Below, one piece after another: positions 44,094-54,057 of a stretch of DNA of 64,000 nucleotides (positions are counted from its first letter, which is position 1; each line of letters starts with the position of its first letter). Location of the stretch: assembly GCA_026398895.1 (NCBI GenBank), contig JAPLRZ010000028.1, forward strand, positions 26,838-90,837, in the 5' to 3' direction. This DNA comes from Methylococcales bacterium. Its GTDB lineage: Bacteria; Pseudomonadota; Gammaproteobacteria; Methylococcales; Methylomonadaceae. Made by a program: the position numbers and the translations under genes. The notes beneath the pieces are model-generated. The model saw only the letters and a list, made by a program, of their open reading frames with translations, was not told the DNA's origin and ran no database searches.

Positions 44094-44712
44094 TGTTGTT
44101 TCTATTACTCAATTGATGAATGCGTTGCCAGAATAGATCATTATCCAGATTGCCAGTTAGCAGGGTTGTTATGACGATTAACGCGATAAACGCATAAAGA
44201 CCCCAGCCGAATTCGAGTTTAGCCAGTGACATGAGCTTAACGCAAGCCACAATAATACTCAGCATATAAACCTCTAACATTACCCATTCATCTAAATGGT
44301 GCATCCAGCGCATCCAGTGTGCTAAATAACGATTAGGACTATTAAAATAAAGATGACCACTGATGAGTAACGATAAAATAATATGCACTAGCGGAAACAA
44401 AATACTTGCCAAAAATACTACGGCAGCAACTGCAATCATTCCATTGTTAAATAAAGCAACAACGCCAGAATATAATACCCCTGTGTTAGCATTACCCATC
44501 ATTGTTATGCCTACCATAGGCAATAAATTGGCGGGGAAAAATAATATGAAGCCCGCAATGGACAGTGCAAAAGTGCGTTCAACACTTCGCTTACTTGGGC
44601 GTGATAGTAACAGACCGCAACGTGGACAATGGGCTTTTTCACCAACACTAGCGGTATTGGGATTGAGTAATAAATCACACTCAGGGCAAGCATCGTAGTG
44701 GGTGATATTCAT
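44083..44712 (-). CDS. PqiA half protein (first)
   Basis: 209 residues from the ATG at 44712. Zinc site CPECDLLLN...CPRCGLLL, then four membrane segments (LSIAGFILFFPANLLPMVGI). An ATG at 44805 would add 31 residues, but that stretch adjoins a family A terminal repeat and does not look like PqiA, so the shorter form is preferred. No clear Shine-Dalgarno site for either. Confidence 0.85.
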   Translation of the reverse strand: MNITHYDACPECDLLLNPNTASVGEKAHCPRCGLLLSRPSKRSVERTFALSIAGFILFFPANLLPMVGITMMGNANTGVLYSGVVALFNNGMIAVAAVVFLASILFPLVHIILSLLISGHLYFNSPNRYLAHWMRWMHHLDEWVMLEVYMLSIIVACVKLMSLAKLEFGWGLYAFIALIVITTLLTGNLDNDLFWQRIHQLSNRNNNAS

Positions 44713-44807
44713 TTTTTTAGTAAATGACCGCGATAAATCGCATTCTTGCTGACATTTTATGATGATAGGTATAGACGGGCAACTAAAAACCTGTAATTTC
44801 AACATAA

Positions 44808-44828
44808 TTACAGATTTAACCCGCTACC
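44808..44828. repeat. Solo terminal repeat of family A
   Basis: TTACAGATTTAACCCGCTACC matches the right end of the 57217 and 62162 elements. No convincing left end remains. It lies between pqiA and the divergent htpX, in the likely promoter zone. Confidence 0.6.
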
Positions 44829-44970
44829 CTCTGCATATTCGCTATTTTTGTCCTTAACTTAATGGCTGTAAGTGTCTGAATGGGGTTATAGTATCATTGT
44901 GAAAAAAGATTGAATTAATTTATTCTATCCCCATATAACCCCGAACGTTAACTTACAAGAGGGCTTTACC

Positions 44971-45849
44971 ATGATGCGTATTTTGCTTTTTTTGGCGACT
45001 AACATCGCCATAATGATTGTTATCAGTATTGTTTTCAGTGTCTTAGGCTTAAGTGGCACTTTAGACGCGCAAGGTGTTGATCTCAATCTCAACGCTTTAT
45101 TAGTGATGTCGGCTGTGATTGGCATGACAGGTTCATTTATTTCCTTAGCCATGTCTAAATGGTCAGCCAAAAGGGCGATGGGAGTTCAGGTGATTGAACA
45201 ACCCCAAGACCAAACCGAACGCTGGTTAATTGAGGTGGTCACTAGACAAGCACAACGGCTAGGGATTGATATGCCCGAAGTGGGTATTTTTAACACCCCA
45301 GAACCCAATGCTTTTGCCACAGGCATGACTAAAAACAGCTCCTTAGTTGCCATTAGCACAGGTCTATTACAAAGCATGAATGCCGATGAGATCGAGGCGG
45401 TTATCGGTCATGAAATGACTCATGTTGCCAACGGTGATATGGTAACGATGGCATTAATGCAGGGTGTGTTAAATACTTTTGTGTATTTTTTCGCCACAGT
45501 GATTGGTCATGTCGTGGATCGTGTGGTGTTTAAAACTGAGCGTGGTGTTGGTCCTGCGTATTACATTGTGCAAATAGTGGCGCAAATCGTGTTGGGTATT
45601 TTGGCATCAATGGTGGTGATGTGGTTTTCTCGTTACCGCGAATTCAAAGCCGATGCAGGTGGGGCAAATTTAGCAGGACGGCAAAAAATGATTAATGCCT
45701 TACGCGCTTTACAACGCACTCAAGAAGCTCCTCCTTTAGCAGGCTCATTAGCCGCCTTTGGTATTAGTGGTGGCGGCGGCATGATGCGTTTATTTATGAG
45801 CCATCCCCCATTAGAAGAACGTATTACTGCCTTACAAAATCTTCGTTAA
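44971..45849 (+). CDS. htpX: Membrane zinc protease HtpX
   Basis: 292 residues, M48 family. HEMTH at 147-151 binds zinc; a third ligand Glu is expected in YREFKADAGGA. Two N-terminal and two internal membrane segments. HtpX degrades misfolded membrane proteins. AAGAGGG lies upstream of adjacent ATGs at 44971 and 44974. Divergent from pqiAAB, another envelope-stress locus. Confidence 0.95.
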   Translation: MMRILLFLATNIAIMIVISIVFSVLGLSGTLDAQGVDLNLNALLVMSAVIGMTGSFISLAMSKWSAKRAMGVQVIEQPQDQTERWLIEVVTRQAQRLGIDMPEVGIFNTPEPNAFATGMTKNSSLVAISTGLLQSMNADEIEAVIGHEMTHVANGDMVTMALMQGVLNTFVYFFATVIGHVVDRVVFKTERGVGPAYYIVQIVAQIVLGILASMVVMWFSRYREFKADAGGANLAGRQKMINALRALQRTQEAPPLAGSLAAFGISGGGGMMRLFMSHPPLEERITALQNLR

Positions 45850-45864
45850 TTCATCACATACAAG

Positions 45865-45893
45865 ACCTGTCAGGTTTTAAAAACCTGACAGGT
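45865..45893 (+). terminator. Hairpin after htpX
   Basis: ACCTGTCAGGTTTT / AAAACCTGACAGGT arms, followed by TTTATAG. It fits an intrinsic terminator, and the CCTGACAGGT block is also a common scattered repeat. Confidence 0.6.
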
Positions 45894-45921
45894 TTATAGC
45901 AAATCACTCTAAGGATTTCCA

Positions 45922-46317
45922 ATGAAAAAAATATTATGTTTAGCTGTATTGCTAGTTGCGACTAATAGTTATGCCGCTGATGATGCTAAACAAGCTAAAA
46001 ATGAATGGCAAAACACCACCATTTCAGAAGCGACCATCGCCAAAATTCAAGCGGCTAAGTTTGAGTATAAAAAATGCGTGAGTGACGAAATGCAAAAGTC
46101 GGATTATGCCAAACAAGAAAGTAGACAGGCAACGGAAGTTATCATTAAACAATGTGAATCGGTATTGACAAAAATGCGTGAGGTTTATCTCGCTGAAAAA
46201 GTACCCGAAGTGATTGCTGACCGTCATTTAAAACAAATGCGCTTACAAACCACTCGTGATGTTTTGCAAAATATGATGTATGCCGAAGCCGCGCGTTCAT
46301 CAGGTCAGTCCAAATAA
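45922..46317 (+). CDS. Periplasmic protein of unknown function
   Basis: 131 residues. Signal peptide (about 1-18, ending NSYA). The mature part is helical and charged with two cysteines (KKCVSDEM, KQCESVL) that could form a disulfide. It is directly upstream of the DUF2760-Hsp70 pair on the same strand (16 bases), so it may belong to that operon. Family not recognised. Confidence 0.6.
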   Translation: MKKILCLAVLLVATNSYAADDAKQAKNEWQNTTISEATIAKIQAAKFEYKKCVSDEMQKSDYAKQESRQATEVIIKQCESVLTKMREVYLAEKVPEVIADRHLKQMRLQTTRDVLQNMMYAEAARSSGQSK

Positions 46318-46333
46318 TCAACGAGTTTATTAC

Positions 46334-46975
46334 ATGAATACCTATACAATTGATCTATCCTTACAACCGACTACCTTTGATTTATGGCATATTTGTCTTG
46401 CGGGTACGGTGGTTTTATTAGCCCTGATGTTGATCGTTTTATTACTGAGCATGGTGATTGCTTTAAGTCGCCGTAAGCCTGAAACGATACAACAACCGCT
46501 CGAACCTATTGTCAAAATTGTCGAAGTCGAAAAAATCGTTGAAGTTGAAAAACTGGTACAAGCTCCAAAGCCTGAACCTGTAGTGTTAAAAGAAGCCACA
46601 CCCGATGCGGCGTTGCAATTACTGGGTTTATTGCAAAAAGAAGCCCGTTTTATCGATTTTATTGAAGAAGATATTGCCGCTTACAGTGATGCTGATATTG
46701 GCGTAGCCGCACGAGTGGTACATGAAGGTTGTCGTAAAGCCATTAACGAACATTTCACTTTAGTTCCTGTGCGTAGCGAAGCCGAAGGCAATAAAATCAC
46801 TTTACAGCAAGGCTTTGATGCTGGAACGGTACGGTTAACGGGTAATATTGTCGGAACTGCACCGTTTACTGGTACGCTGATTCATAAAGGCTGGCAAGTA
46901 ACCAATGTTCGTTTGCCCAAACTTACCCAAGGACATAATGCCGCGATTATCGCTGCCGCTGAGGTTGAATTATGA
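46334..46975 (+). CDS. DUF2760 protein
   Basis: 213 residues from the ATG at 46334; a start at 46280 would lie inside the preceding gene. One membrane segment (about 20-48), a short KIVEVEKIVEVEK repeat and a conserved C-terminal domain (ALQLLGLLQKEARFIDFIEE, GCRKAINEHF). DUF2760 proteins are encoded next to unusual Hsp70 proteins; here the stop overlaps the hsp70 start by four bases. Likely a membrane-bound partner of that chaperone. Confidence 0.85.
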   Translation: MNTYTIDLSLQPTTFDLWHICLAGTVVLLALMLIVLLLSMVIALSRRKPETIQQPLEPIVKIVEVEKIVEVEKLVQAPKPEPVVLKEATPDAALQLLGLLQKEARFIDFIEEDIAAYSDADIGVAARVVHEGCRKAINEHFTLVPVRSEAEGNKITLQQGFDAGTVRLTGNIVGTAPFTGTLIHKGWQVTNVRLPKLTQGHNAAIIAAAEVEL

Positions 46976-48996
46976 GTTTTTTCGATCAAATAAAAAAATC
47001 CAAAGACGCACCTAAAGCTAATGAAAACCAAGAAGCTGGGGCGGTCACAACACCTGTTGCTGAACAAGAAATGCCCGAACAGAGGGTTGAAAATAATGAA
47101 GTTGAGTTTGTCGAGGCAGCACCTATTGTTTTTGAAACGCCAAAACCAGCAGACGATAGCAGCACACATCCGCATTTTTTTGTCGGTATCGATTTAGGTA
47201 CAACTCATTGTGTATTGTCCTACGCAGAAGCGAACGATGACGAAGATGCCGAATTTTCGCAACAAGTCATGGCGATTCCCCAATTGACCTCGCTAGGTAT
47301 GGTGGAAGATAAATATCAATTGCCATCTTTTCTGTATCAAGCCCATGAAGCTGAAATATCCGAAGGTTCAACTGCATTACCGTGGACGAACAAAGCCGAT
47401 TATTTAGTAGGTGAAGTGGCGCGTAATATGGGTAGCAAAACCCCGATACGCTTAGTGTCTAGTGCAAAAAGTTGGTTATGTCATACGGGTATTGATTGCA
47501 AAGCTCCCATACTGCCCGCTGACGCACCCGAAGAAATTGAGCGTGTATCACCCTTTCAAGCGACCACTGCCTACTTGCAACACATCCGTGATGCGTGGCA
47601 ATACTTACATCCTAACGCGCCTTTATCGGAACAGGATTTAGTCATTACTGTGCCTGCCTCTTTTGATCCTGCGGCGCGTGAACTCACCGTAGAAGCAGCG
47701 CGTGCAGTGGGTTTACACCAAGCTATTTTGCTAGAAGAACCCCAAGCGGCGGTTTATAGCTGGATAGAAAAAAGCCAAGGTGAATGGCGTAAACAAGCCA
47801 AGTGTGGCGATGTTATTTTAGTCATCGATGTCGGCGGTGGTACTACCGATTTATCATTAATCGCGGTGACTGAACAAGATGGTAATTTAGAATTGACTCG
47901 CGTAGCTGTTGGCGACCATATTCTATTAGGCGGTGATAACATGGATTTGGCGTTAGCGTACACCGTTAAAGCTAAACTCGAAAAAGACGGAAAACGCTTG
48001 GAAGCTTGGCAACTACAAGCCTTAACGCATGGTTGTCGTGATGCCAAAGAAAAAATCTTTACCCAAACTGATGTGGATAATATTCCATTAGTGGTAGCCA
48101 ATCGTGGTTCATCGTTAATTGGCGGCACTTTACGCACTGAATTGACTCGCGACGAAGTCAACCGCGTGTTAATTGAAGGATTTTTACCCAAAGTTGCCGC
48201 CAGTGATCGCCCCGTCAGTCGCACGCGTGCGGGTTTAAGAAGTGCAGGTTTGCCTTATGCGCAAGATGCAGGTATTACCCGCCATTTAGCGGCATTTCTT
48301 GCTAAGCAGCAACACGCTACCGAAGATTTAAAAGATATTAATCTCCCTGAACACGCGACTTTTCTACATCCTACCGCTGTATTATTCAACGGAGGCGTGT
48401 TAAAAGCTGATGCCTTAGCCGAGCGTTTAATGGAGGTGTTGAATTCATGGCTACACGCTGAACACGCCCCCGAAGCGCGACTTTTAGAAGGTGCGGATTT
48501 AGACCTAGCGGTAGCAAAAGGTGCTGCGTATTACGGCTTTGTGCGCAAAGGTAACGGCGTGCGTATTAAAGGCGGTACGGCGGCGGCTTATTATGTCGGC
48601 ATAGAAAGCGCGATGCCTGCCGTTCCTGGTTTAGCACCTGAAATTGAAGCCCTGTGTATCGCACCTTTCGGTATGGAAGAAGGCACACAAAAAGAACTCC
48701 CCGATGATGAATTTGGTTTAGTGGTCGGCGAACCTGTACGGTTTCGATTCTTTGCCTCTAATACCCGCCGTGATGATAGTGTCGGTACACGCTTAGATTA
48801 TTGGACAGATGACGAATTATCGGAGTTAGACGAAATTGAAATTACTCTAGCCGAAGACGGTCGCCGTGCGGGTGAAGTTGTCCCCGTACATTTACGCGCT
48901 GCGGTTACTGAAGTTGGTACATTAGAATTACACGCCGTATCGCAAAAAGACGGTGGACAATGGAAAATTGAATTTGATGTAAGGGCAGGGGAGTAG
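46972..48996 (+). CDS. Hsp70-family chaperone (DnaK-like, DUF2760-linked)
   Basis: 674 residues. A non-conserved charged N-terminus (1-65) precedes the actin-like ATPase: phosphate-1 loop GIDLGTTHCVLSY (about 70-82), phosphate-2 IDVGGGTTDLSL (about 283-294) and adenosine loop FNGGVLKAD. The C-terminal part from about 560 is shorter than the DnaK substrate domain and lacks its lid. In many genomes a second, larger Hsp70 (DUF3731) follows; it is absent here. Substrate unknown. Confidence 0.9.
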   Translation: MSFFDQIKKSKDAPKANENQEAGAVTTPVAEQEMPEQRVENNEVEFVEAAPIVFETPKPADDSSTHPHFFVGIDLGTTHCVLSYAEANDDEDAEFSQQVMAIPQLTSLGMVEDKYQLPSFLYQAHEAEISEGSTALPWTNKADYLVGEVARNMGSKTPIRLVSSAKSWLCHTGIDCKAPILPADAPEEIERVSPFQATTAYLQHIRDAWQYLHPNAPLSEQDLVITVPASFDPAARELTVEAARAVGLHQAILLEEPQAAVYSWIEKSQGEWRKQAKCGDVILVIDVGGGTTDLSLIAVTEQDGNLELTRVAVGDHILLGGDNMDLALAYTVKAKLEKDGKRLEAWQLQALTHGCRDAKEKIFTQTDVDNIPLVVANRGSSLIGGTLRTELTRDEVNRVLIEGFLPKVAASDRPVSRTRAGLRSAGLPYAQDAGITRHLAAFLAKQQHATEDLKDINLPEHATFLHPTAVLFNGGVLKADALAERLMEVLNSWLHAEHAPEARLLEGADLDLAVAKGAAYYGFVRKGNGVRIKGGTAAAYYVGIESAMPAVPGLAPEIEALCIAPFGMEEGTQKELPDDEFGLVVGEPVRFRFFASNTRRDDSVGTRLDYWTDDELSELDEIEITLAEDGRRAGEVVPVHLRAAVTEVGTLELHAVSQKDGGQWKIEFDVRAGE

Positions 48997-49032
48997 TAGT
49001 AACCCCTTTGTGTATCGCCCCCGTTGTTTTTT

Positions 49033-49068
49033 CCAAACTTAACGCACTATTATTGGCGTTAAGTTTGG
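49033..49068 (+). terminator. Hairpin after the hsp70 gene
   Basis: CCAAACTTAACGC / GCGTTAAGTTTGG, 13-base perfect arms, followed by TTGTT. It probably ends the 45922-48996 operon. Confidence 0.6.
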
Positions 49069-49157
49069 TTGTTAAGTAACATACTGTACATACCCACTTA
49101 GCTTATTGTTTTGTTTTATGGACTACACCTTACCTCCTTGGCTTAAAACATATTATT

Positions 49158-49892
49158 ATGACTGTTAAGATAATGACCAGCTTAATAATTGGATATTTAA
49201 TGTGTAGCAGTGTTAGTTATGCTGTTACCAAAACAAGTAGTCATAAATCGGAGTCGCAACATAAACACAAACGCTTAAAAATAACGCCTATTACTAATGA
49301 AGACGGTGTATGGACAGTGAATGCCGAATCAGGTATATATCGTGTGGGTACTTATGAAAATATAGGCGTGGGTTATTCAACAAATAATGGCTGGGATTTT
49401 AATTTATCGTTAATTAATACCCAAATATTAGGGGCTAATAAACTATTTCAAGGTGATATATTTTTTAGCATTGCCAAAACATTTTTCATTAATAAAGGCT
49501 TATCTATAACCGTGGGTTCGCAGAACGGATTTGCTGCTGTGAATCAGCAGCCACGATTATGGTATAACTATGATTATGTAGACACTCGATATAATGTTAT
49601 ACCTTGGCTATCATTACATGGTGGTGTTTATATTGCTAATGCAGAATTAACAAACACAGTCCGTCAAGTAGGTTATATAACAGGGACTGAAATTATCTTT
49701 ATTCCCCATAAATTATCATTGCAACTGGATTATGTTAGTGGGCATCAAGCCTTATCGGGTGCGACGGCTAATATAGTCGTCACTATAACACCACAATTCC
49801 AATCTTATATCGGTGTATATGTCCCTGAACAAAATAGTGGCAACGAATTTGCGGGTATTATAGGATTTAATTTAGCAACTAAAAACTTTTAG
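49158..49892 (+). CDS. Putative outer-membrane beta-barrel protein
   Basis: 244 residues. Signal peptide (about 1-22), a basic His/Lys/Ser stretch and alternating strands with aromatic residues (GWDFNLSLINTQ, PRLWYNYDYVDTRYNVIPWL), ending GFNLATKNF with terminal Phe, as in outer-membrane barrels. Family not recognised. Start uncertain because no ribosome-binding site is clear. Confidence 0.55.
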   Translation: MTVKIMTSLIIGYLMCSSVSYAVTKTSSHKSESQHKHKRLKITPITNEDGVWTVNAESGIYRVGTYENIGVGYSTNNGWDFNLSLINTQILGANKLFQGDIFFSIAKTFFINKGLSITVGSQNGFAAVNQQPRLWYNYDYVDTRYNVIPWLSLHGGVYIANAELTNTVRQVGYITGTEIIFIPHKLSLQLDYVSGHQALSGATANIVVTITPQFQSYIGVYVPEQNSGNEFAGIIGFNLATKNF

Positions 49893-50087
49893 CTCGACTA
49901 TTCATTGAGTGAATTAAAATTTTTACCCAATAGTTTTTAGCAAAAAGTCTGCGTGTATAAGTCAATCAATCTTCCGATGCTATTTATACAGTCGAGCTTA
50001 TGTTGTGAACTTGCAGTAATACGCCGAACATATCAGGCAATTTTCTTTAGTCTCAATCAGATAATTTACTCAACTAGACACAGAGCC

Positions 50088-51248
50088 ATGAATCATATCG
50101 CTTTAAAAATGTTAATGGGTGATACAGGAAAATACGTTGGTATTGTCATGGGGCTAACGTTCGCGTCGCTGATTATGACGCAACAACCTGCGATTTTTCT
50201 TGGGATAATGGCGCGTACTTACAGTTTTATTTCGGATACGGGTTTGCCTGATATTTGGGTGATGGATGAGAAAGTCCAATTTATCGATGACATCAAGCCC
50301 TTGCAAGATACCGAGCTATATCGAGTACGCGGTATTTCAGGGGTTGCGTGGGCGATGCCGATGTACAAAGGCTTGTTAAAAGCACGCTTAGCCAACGGTA
50401 TGTTTCAAACCTGTAACGTAGTCGGTTTAGATGACACCACCCTAATCGGTGGCCCTCCAATTATGTTAGAGGGTAAAATCAGCGATTTACGCCGTAGCGA
50501 TAGCGTGATTATCGATGTTGATGGCGCGAAAGAAAAACTCGGTAAACCCGCATTGACTCCAAACGGTACACCAGTGCCACTGAAAATAGGCGACAGCTTA
50601 GAGCTTAACGACCACCGTGCTATTGTGGTCGGTATCGCCAAAGTTACTCGCACATTTCAATCCCAACCTGTGATTTATACCACTTATTCTCGTGCTAAAA
50701 GCTACGCACCTAGAGAGCGTAAATTACTGTCGTTTGTTTTGGTTAAAGCGGCACAAGGGCAAGACCCACATGAACTCACGCACCGCATTCGAGAAAAAAC
50801 GGGCTTAGCCGCTTATACACGAAACGAATTTATAGAATTGACATATAACTATTTCATGAAAAATACAGGTATTCCCATCAATTTTGGTATGTCAGTATTA
50901 TTGGGTTTTATTGTCGGTGCGGCAATTGCGGGACAAACTTTTTATAATTTTACCCTAGAAAATATTCGCCAATTTGGAGTATTAAAAGCAATGGGAACGA
51001 GCAACTGGACGTTATTACGGATGATTTTATTACAAGCGGTGTTAGTCGGTAGTATCGGTTACGGTATGGGCGTGGGTTTAACTGCATTGTTTGGCTATGC
51101 GATGCGTCATTCGATTTTGGCGTTTAAATTTCCTTGGCAACTGTTGTTATTTAGCGGCGTGGGTGTTAGTTTGATTTGCATGATTGCTGCATTAATCAGC
51201 ATCATCAAGGTTATTCGTTTAGAACCTGCTATCGTGTTTAAGAGTTAA
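50088..51248 (+). CDS. FtsX-like ABC transporter permease
   Basis: 386 residues from the ATG at 50088 (ACAGAG upstream); a 49953 start would add 45 residues of poor quality. N-terminal membrane helix, a large periplasmic domain (about 50-255) and three C-terminal helices with LKAMGTSNWTLLRMILLQA, the FtsX/MacB-type coupling region. It resembles DevC-type permeases. Its ATPase follows two bases later. No HlyD-type adaptor is adjacent, unlike DevBCA systems. Confidence 0.85.
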   Translation: MNHIALKMLMGDTGKYVGIVMGLTFASLIMTQQPAIFLGIMARTYSFISDTGLPDIWVMDEKVQFIDDIKPLQDTELYRVRGISGVAWAMPMYKGLLKARLANGMFQTCNVVGLDDTTLIGGPPIMLEGKISDLRRSDSVIIDVDGAKEKLGKPALTPNGTPVPLKIGDSLELNDHRAIVVGIAKVTRTFQSQPVIYTTYSRAKSYAPRERKLLSFVLVKAAQGQDPHELTHRIREKTGLAAYTRNEFIELTYNYFMKNTGIPINFGMSVLLGFIVGAAIAGQTFYNFTLENIRQFGVLKAMGTSNWTLLRMILLQAVLVGSIGYGMGVGLTALFGYAMRHSILAFKFPWQLLLFSGVGVSLICMIAALISIIKVIRLEPAIVFKS

Positions 51249-51250
51249 CT

Positions 51251-51931
51251 ATGGTAGCGGCAGTTCGTTGTGAAAAACTGGTAAAAATCTATGATACGGG
51301 CGGACAAAAAGTCATCGCTTTAAACGGTATCGACCTGAGCATTAATTTAGGCGAATTAATGATGTTAGTGGGGCCTTCGGGCTGTGGTAAAACCACTCTA
51401 ATTTCTGTGATTGCAGGTATTTTGGATCAAGATTCTGGCGTGTGTGAATTATTCGGCGAAAACGTCAACGCCATGCGTAGTAAAGATAAATTACAATTTC
51501 GAGCGCGACATATTGGTTTTGTGTTTCAAGCATTTAATTTATTACCGTCACTCAATGCCGCTGAAAATGTGTCTATTCCATTGCTTATTAACGGTGTAAA
51601 ACGTGCCGAAGCGGAGCGGTTAGCCATTAAGGTGCTGGAACAAGTCGGCTTAGGGGATCGCTGGAAATCTTTCCCTTCACAACTTTCTGGTGGACAACAA
51701 CAACGGGTTGCTATTGCCCGCGCTCTTGTTCACAGCCCGCGTTTAATCGTTTGTGATGAACCGACTAGCGCGTTAGATCATGTTAGCGGACATAATGTGA
51801 TGAGTTTACTCAAAGAGGTCGCCTTACACCAAGATCGTGCTTTAGTCATCGTTACTCATGATGCGCGGATTTTTGAATTCGCCGACCGCATAGCCCAGAT
51901 GGATGATGGTCATGTGGTTAAGGTAACATGA
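51251..51931 (+). CDS. LolD/MacB/DevA-type ABC ATPase
   Basis: 226 residues with Walker A GPSGCGKTT, signature LSGGQQQRVAIARAL and Walker B LIVCDEPTSALD. It powers the preceding permease for mechanotransmission or export from the periplasmic face. Substrate not predictable. Confidence 0.9.
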   Translation: MVAAVRCEKLVKIYDTGGQKVIALNGIDLSINLGELMMLVGPSGCGKTTLISVIAGILDQDSGVCELFGENVNAMRSKDKLQFRARHIGFVFQAFNLLPSLNAAENVSIPLLINGVKRAEAERLAIKVLEQVGLGDRWKSFPSQLSGGQQQRVAIARALVHSPRLIVCDEPTSALDHVSGHNVMSLLKEVALHQDRALVIVTHDARIFEFADRIAQMDDGHVVKVT

Positions 51932-52070
51932 GGGCTAATTTTGAATAGTCATAGTCAAATAAGTAGGGACATAAAAGTTTTGGAGTGCAAATGACAAATA
52001 ATTTTACCTCGCTTTAGTCTTTTATATTAAGCTTCTCACTCAAAACTAAATTATCATTAGTTCACAAATT

Positions 52071-53975
52071 ATGAATATAAATTTTATTACCAAGGCTTTG
52101 TTTTTCATCGGCTTGATTTTTTTACCGTGTACCGTGCTGAGTAATCCCATAGAGCAGCAAAGAATGGATTTTTTGTCGGCAGAACAGGCGATAAATCAGG
52201 GTAATGACGCTGTTTTTTTACAGCTAAGCACAGGCTTAGTCGATTATCCACTGTATCCATATTTACAGTATCAATGGTTAAATAATCATTTATTGGATAC
52301 CGATAAGATACTGGCATTTTTGGCAAATTATTCGGACAGTCGTTACGCACCGATGTTACGAGCTAAATGGTTGGCTTATCTGGCGGGTCAACAACGTTGG
52401 CGTGAATTTATTCAAAATTATCAAGCCAGTGACAATACCGCGCTGGAATGTCAGTTTCAGTGGGCAAGTTATCAAACAGGCAATATCCCACAGGCATTAA
52501 ATGAAGCTAAACGCTTGTGGGTAACAGGCGAGACCTTGCCCAAAGAATGTGATTCGCTGCTAATTGCGTTGCTGGCATCGCCATTAATGACCTCCGAACT
52601 TATGTGGCAGCGTTTTGAGTTGGCGTTAACAAAAGACAATGTAGCATTGGCAACTCACATTCAACACTTGATGAATCAAGATGTTCAAAGCGTTGCTAGT
52701 AGTTGGTTGCAAATTCATAACAACCCTGCGCTAGTTATGCAGAGTAATTTTTGGCAACCATCTATGGGGGCGTTATTCGCACACGGTGTCTTGAGACTGG
52801 CTAAATCAGAGTTGGATATGGCGATTGCCGCGTGGGATAGCAATAAGACAACATTTAATCCAAGCAATGAACTAAGTCAACAAGTTGAGCATGATCTGGC
52901 ACTCGCGCTGGCGCGTAAACGTGATGCTCGTGCATTCGAGCGTTTGAATCTGGTGTTAAACCCCGATGAAGATGTCAGGGATTGGAAAGTTAGAGCGGCA
53001 TTGCTAGAACAAAATTGGCAGCACGTTAGTAGTGCGTTGGCAGGTTTAACCAGTGCAGAGCAACAACAACCAAAGTGGCAATATTGGCAAGCGCGGGCTT
53101 TAGGTCAAATAGGTGATATTATCACCTCCCAAACTTTGTTTGCCAACGTGGCACAAGACCGTAGTTTTTATGGATTTCTCGCCGCCGATACCGTCAATAG
53201 ACCCTACCAAGCCAACGATAAACCCGTATTATTAGCCAGCAATGAATTAGATGCCTTAGCCAACGAAACTGATTTTAAAGTGGTAAAAGAACTGAGTTTT
53301 TTGCATCGGGATCAGGAAGCCAAACGGCAATGGTCTTATGCGATCAAAAAACTTCCTAAGCAACGCTTACTGGTTGCGGCAAAATTGGCGCAAGCATGGC
53401 AATGGGATCAAATTGCCATTATGACATTGGTGCAAGCGGATTATTGGGATGATTTGGCATTGCGCTTTCCAGTGACTTATTCTAGCCAAGTGATTAGCAA
53501 TGCCACTGTGCAACAGCTAGAACCTGCGCTGGTGTTTGGCTTAATTCGTCAAGAAAGTATGCTGGATAAAAATGCCGAATCGCCTGTTGGTGCGCGGGGT
53601 TTAATGCAGATTATGCCCGACACAGGGCGGCAAATCGCAGGTAAAATGAATGAGCCTTGGCAATCGGCGAGTAGCTTATTCAATCCAGATACCAACATAA
53701 AGTATGGCACTTTTTACTATAAACAAATGTTAAATCGCTTTAATGGTAATTTTGCGATGGCAGCAGCGGCTTACAATGCAGGGCCGCACCGTGTTGATAA
53801 GTGGTTGCCTAATGGACAATGGATGCCTGCCGATGTCTGGATAGAAACTATTCCTTTCAAAGAAACGCGAAAATATGTCACCTCTGTCCTGTCCTATACA
53901 CTGATTTATTCGCAACGCTTACAACAGAACACGCTAAAAATAAAAAATTTCCTGCCCGATGTGCCATCAGGCTAA
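52071..53975 (+). CDS. slt: Soluble lytic murein transglycosylase
   Basis: 634 residues, close to E. coli Slt70 (645). Signal peptide, then the helical U and L superhelix domains and a C-terminal lysozyme-like domain with catalytic Glu495 (LIRQESMLDKNAESPVGARG), MQIMP and AAAYNAGPHRV. It cleaves glycan strands to 1,6-anhydro ends. Confidence 0.94.
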   Translation: MNINFITKALFFIGLIFLPCTVLSNPIEQQRMDFLSAEQAINQGNDAVFLQLSTGLVDYPLYPYLQYQWLNNHLLDTDKILAFLANYSDSRYAPMLRAKWLAYLAGQQRWREFIQNYQASDNTALECQFQWASYQTGNIPQALNEAKRLWVTGETLPKECDSLLIALLASPLMTSELMWQRFELALTKDNVALATHIQHLMNQDVQSVASSWLQIHNNPALVMQSNFWQPSMGALFAHGVLRLAKSELDMAIAAWDSNKTTFNPSNELSQQVEHDLALALARKRDARAFERLNLVLNPDEDVRDWKVRAALLEQNWQHVSSALAGLTSAEQQQPKWQYWQARALGQIGDIITSQTLFANVAQDRSFYGFLAADTVNRPYQANDKPVLLASNELDALANETDFKVVKELSFLHRDQEAKRQWSYAIKKLPKQRLLVAAKLAQAWQWDQIAIMTLVQADYWDDLALRFPVTYSSQVISNATVQQLEPALVFGLIRQESMLDKNAESPVGARGLMQIMPDTGRQIAGKMNEPWQSASSLFNPDTNIKYGTFYYKQMLNRFNGNFAMAAAAYNAGPHRVDKWLPNGQWMPADVWIETIPFKETRKYVTSVLSYTLIYSQRLQQNTLKIKNFLPDVPSG

Positions 53976-54057
53976 AAATTGAGCTGATTTTTTTTGGTGT
54001 CTGTTAGATAATACCGCGTTCAATAATAAGAATAATGACTAAGGGTCAGATACGAGT

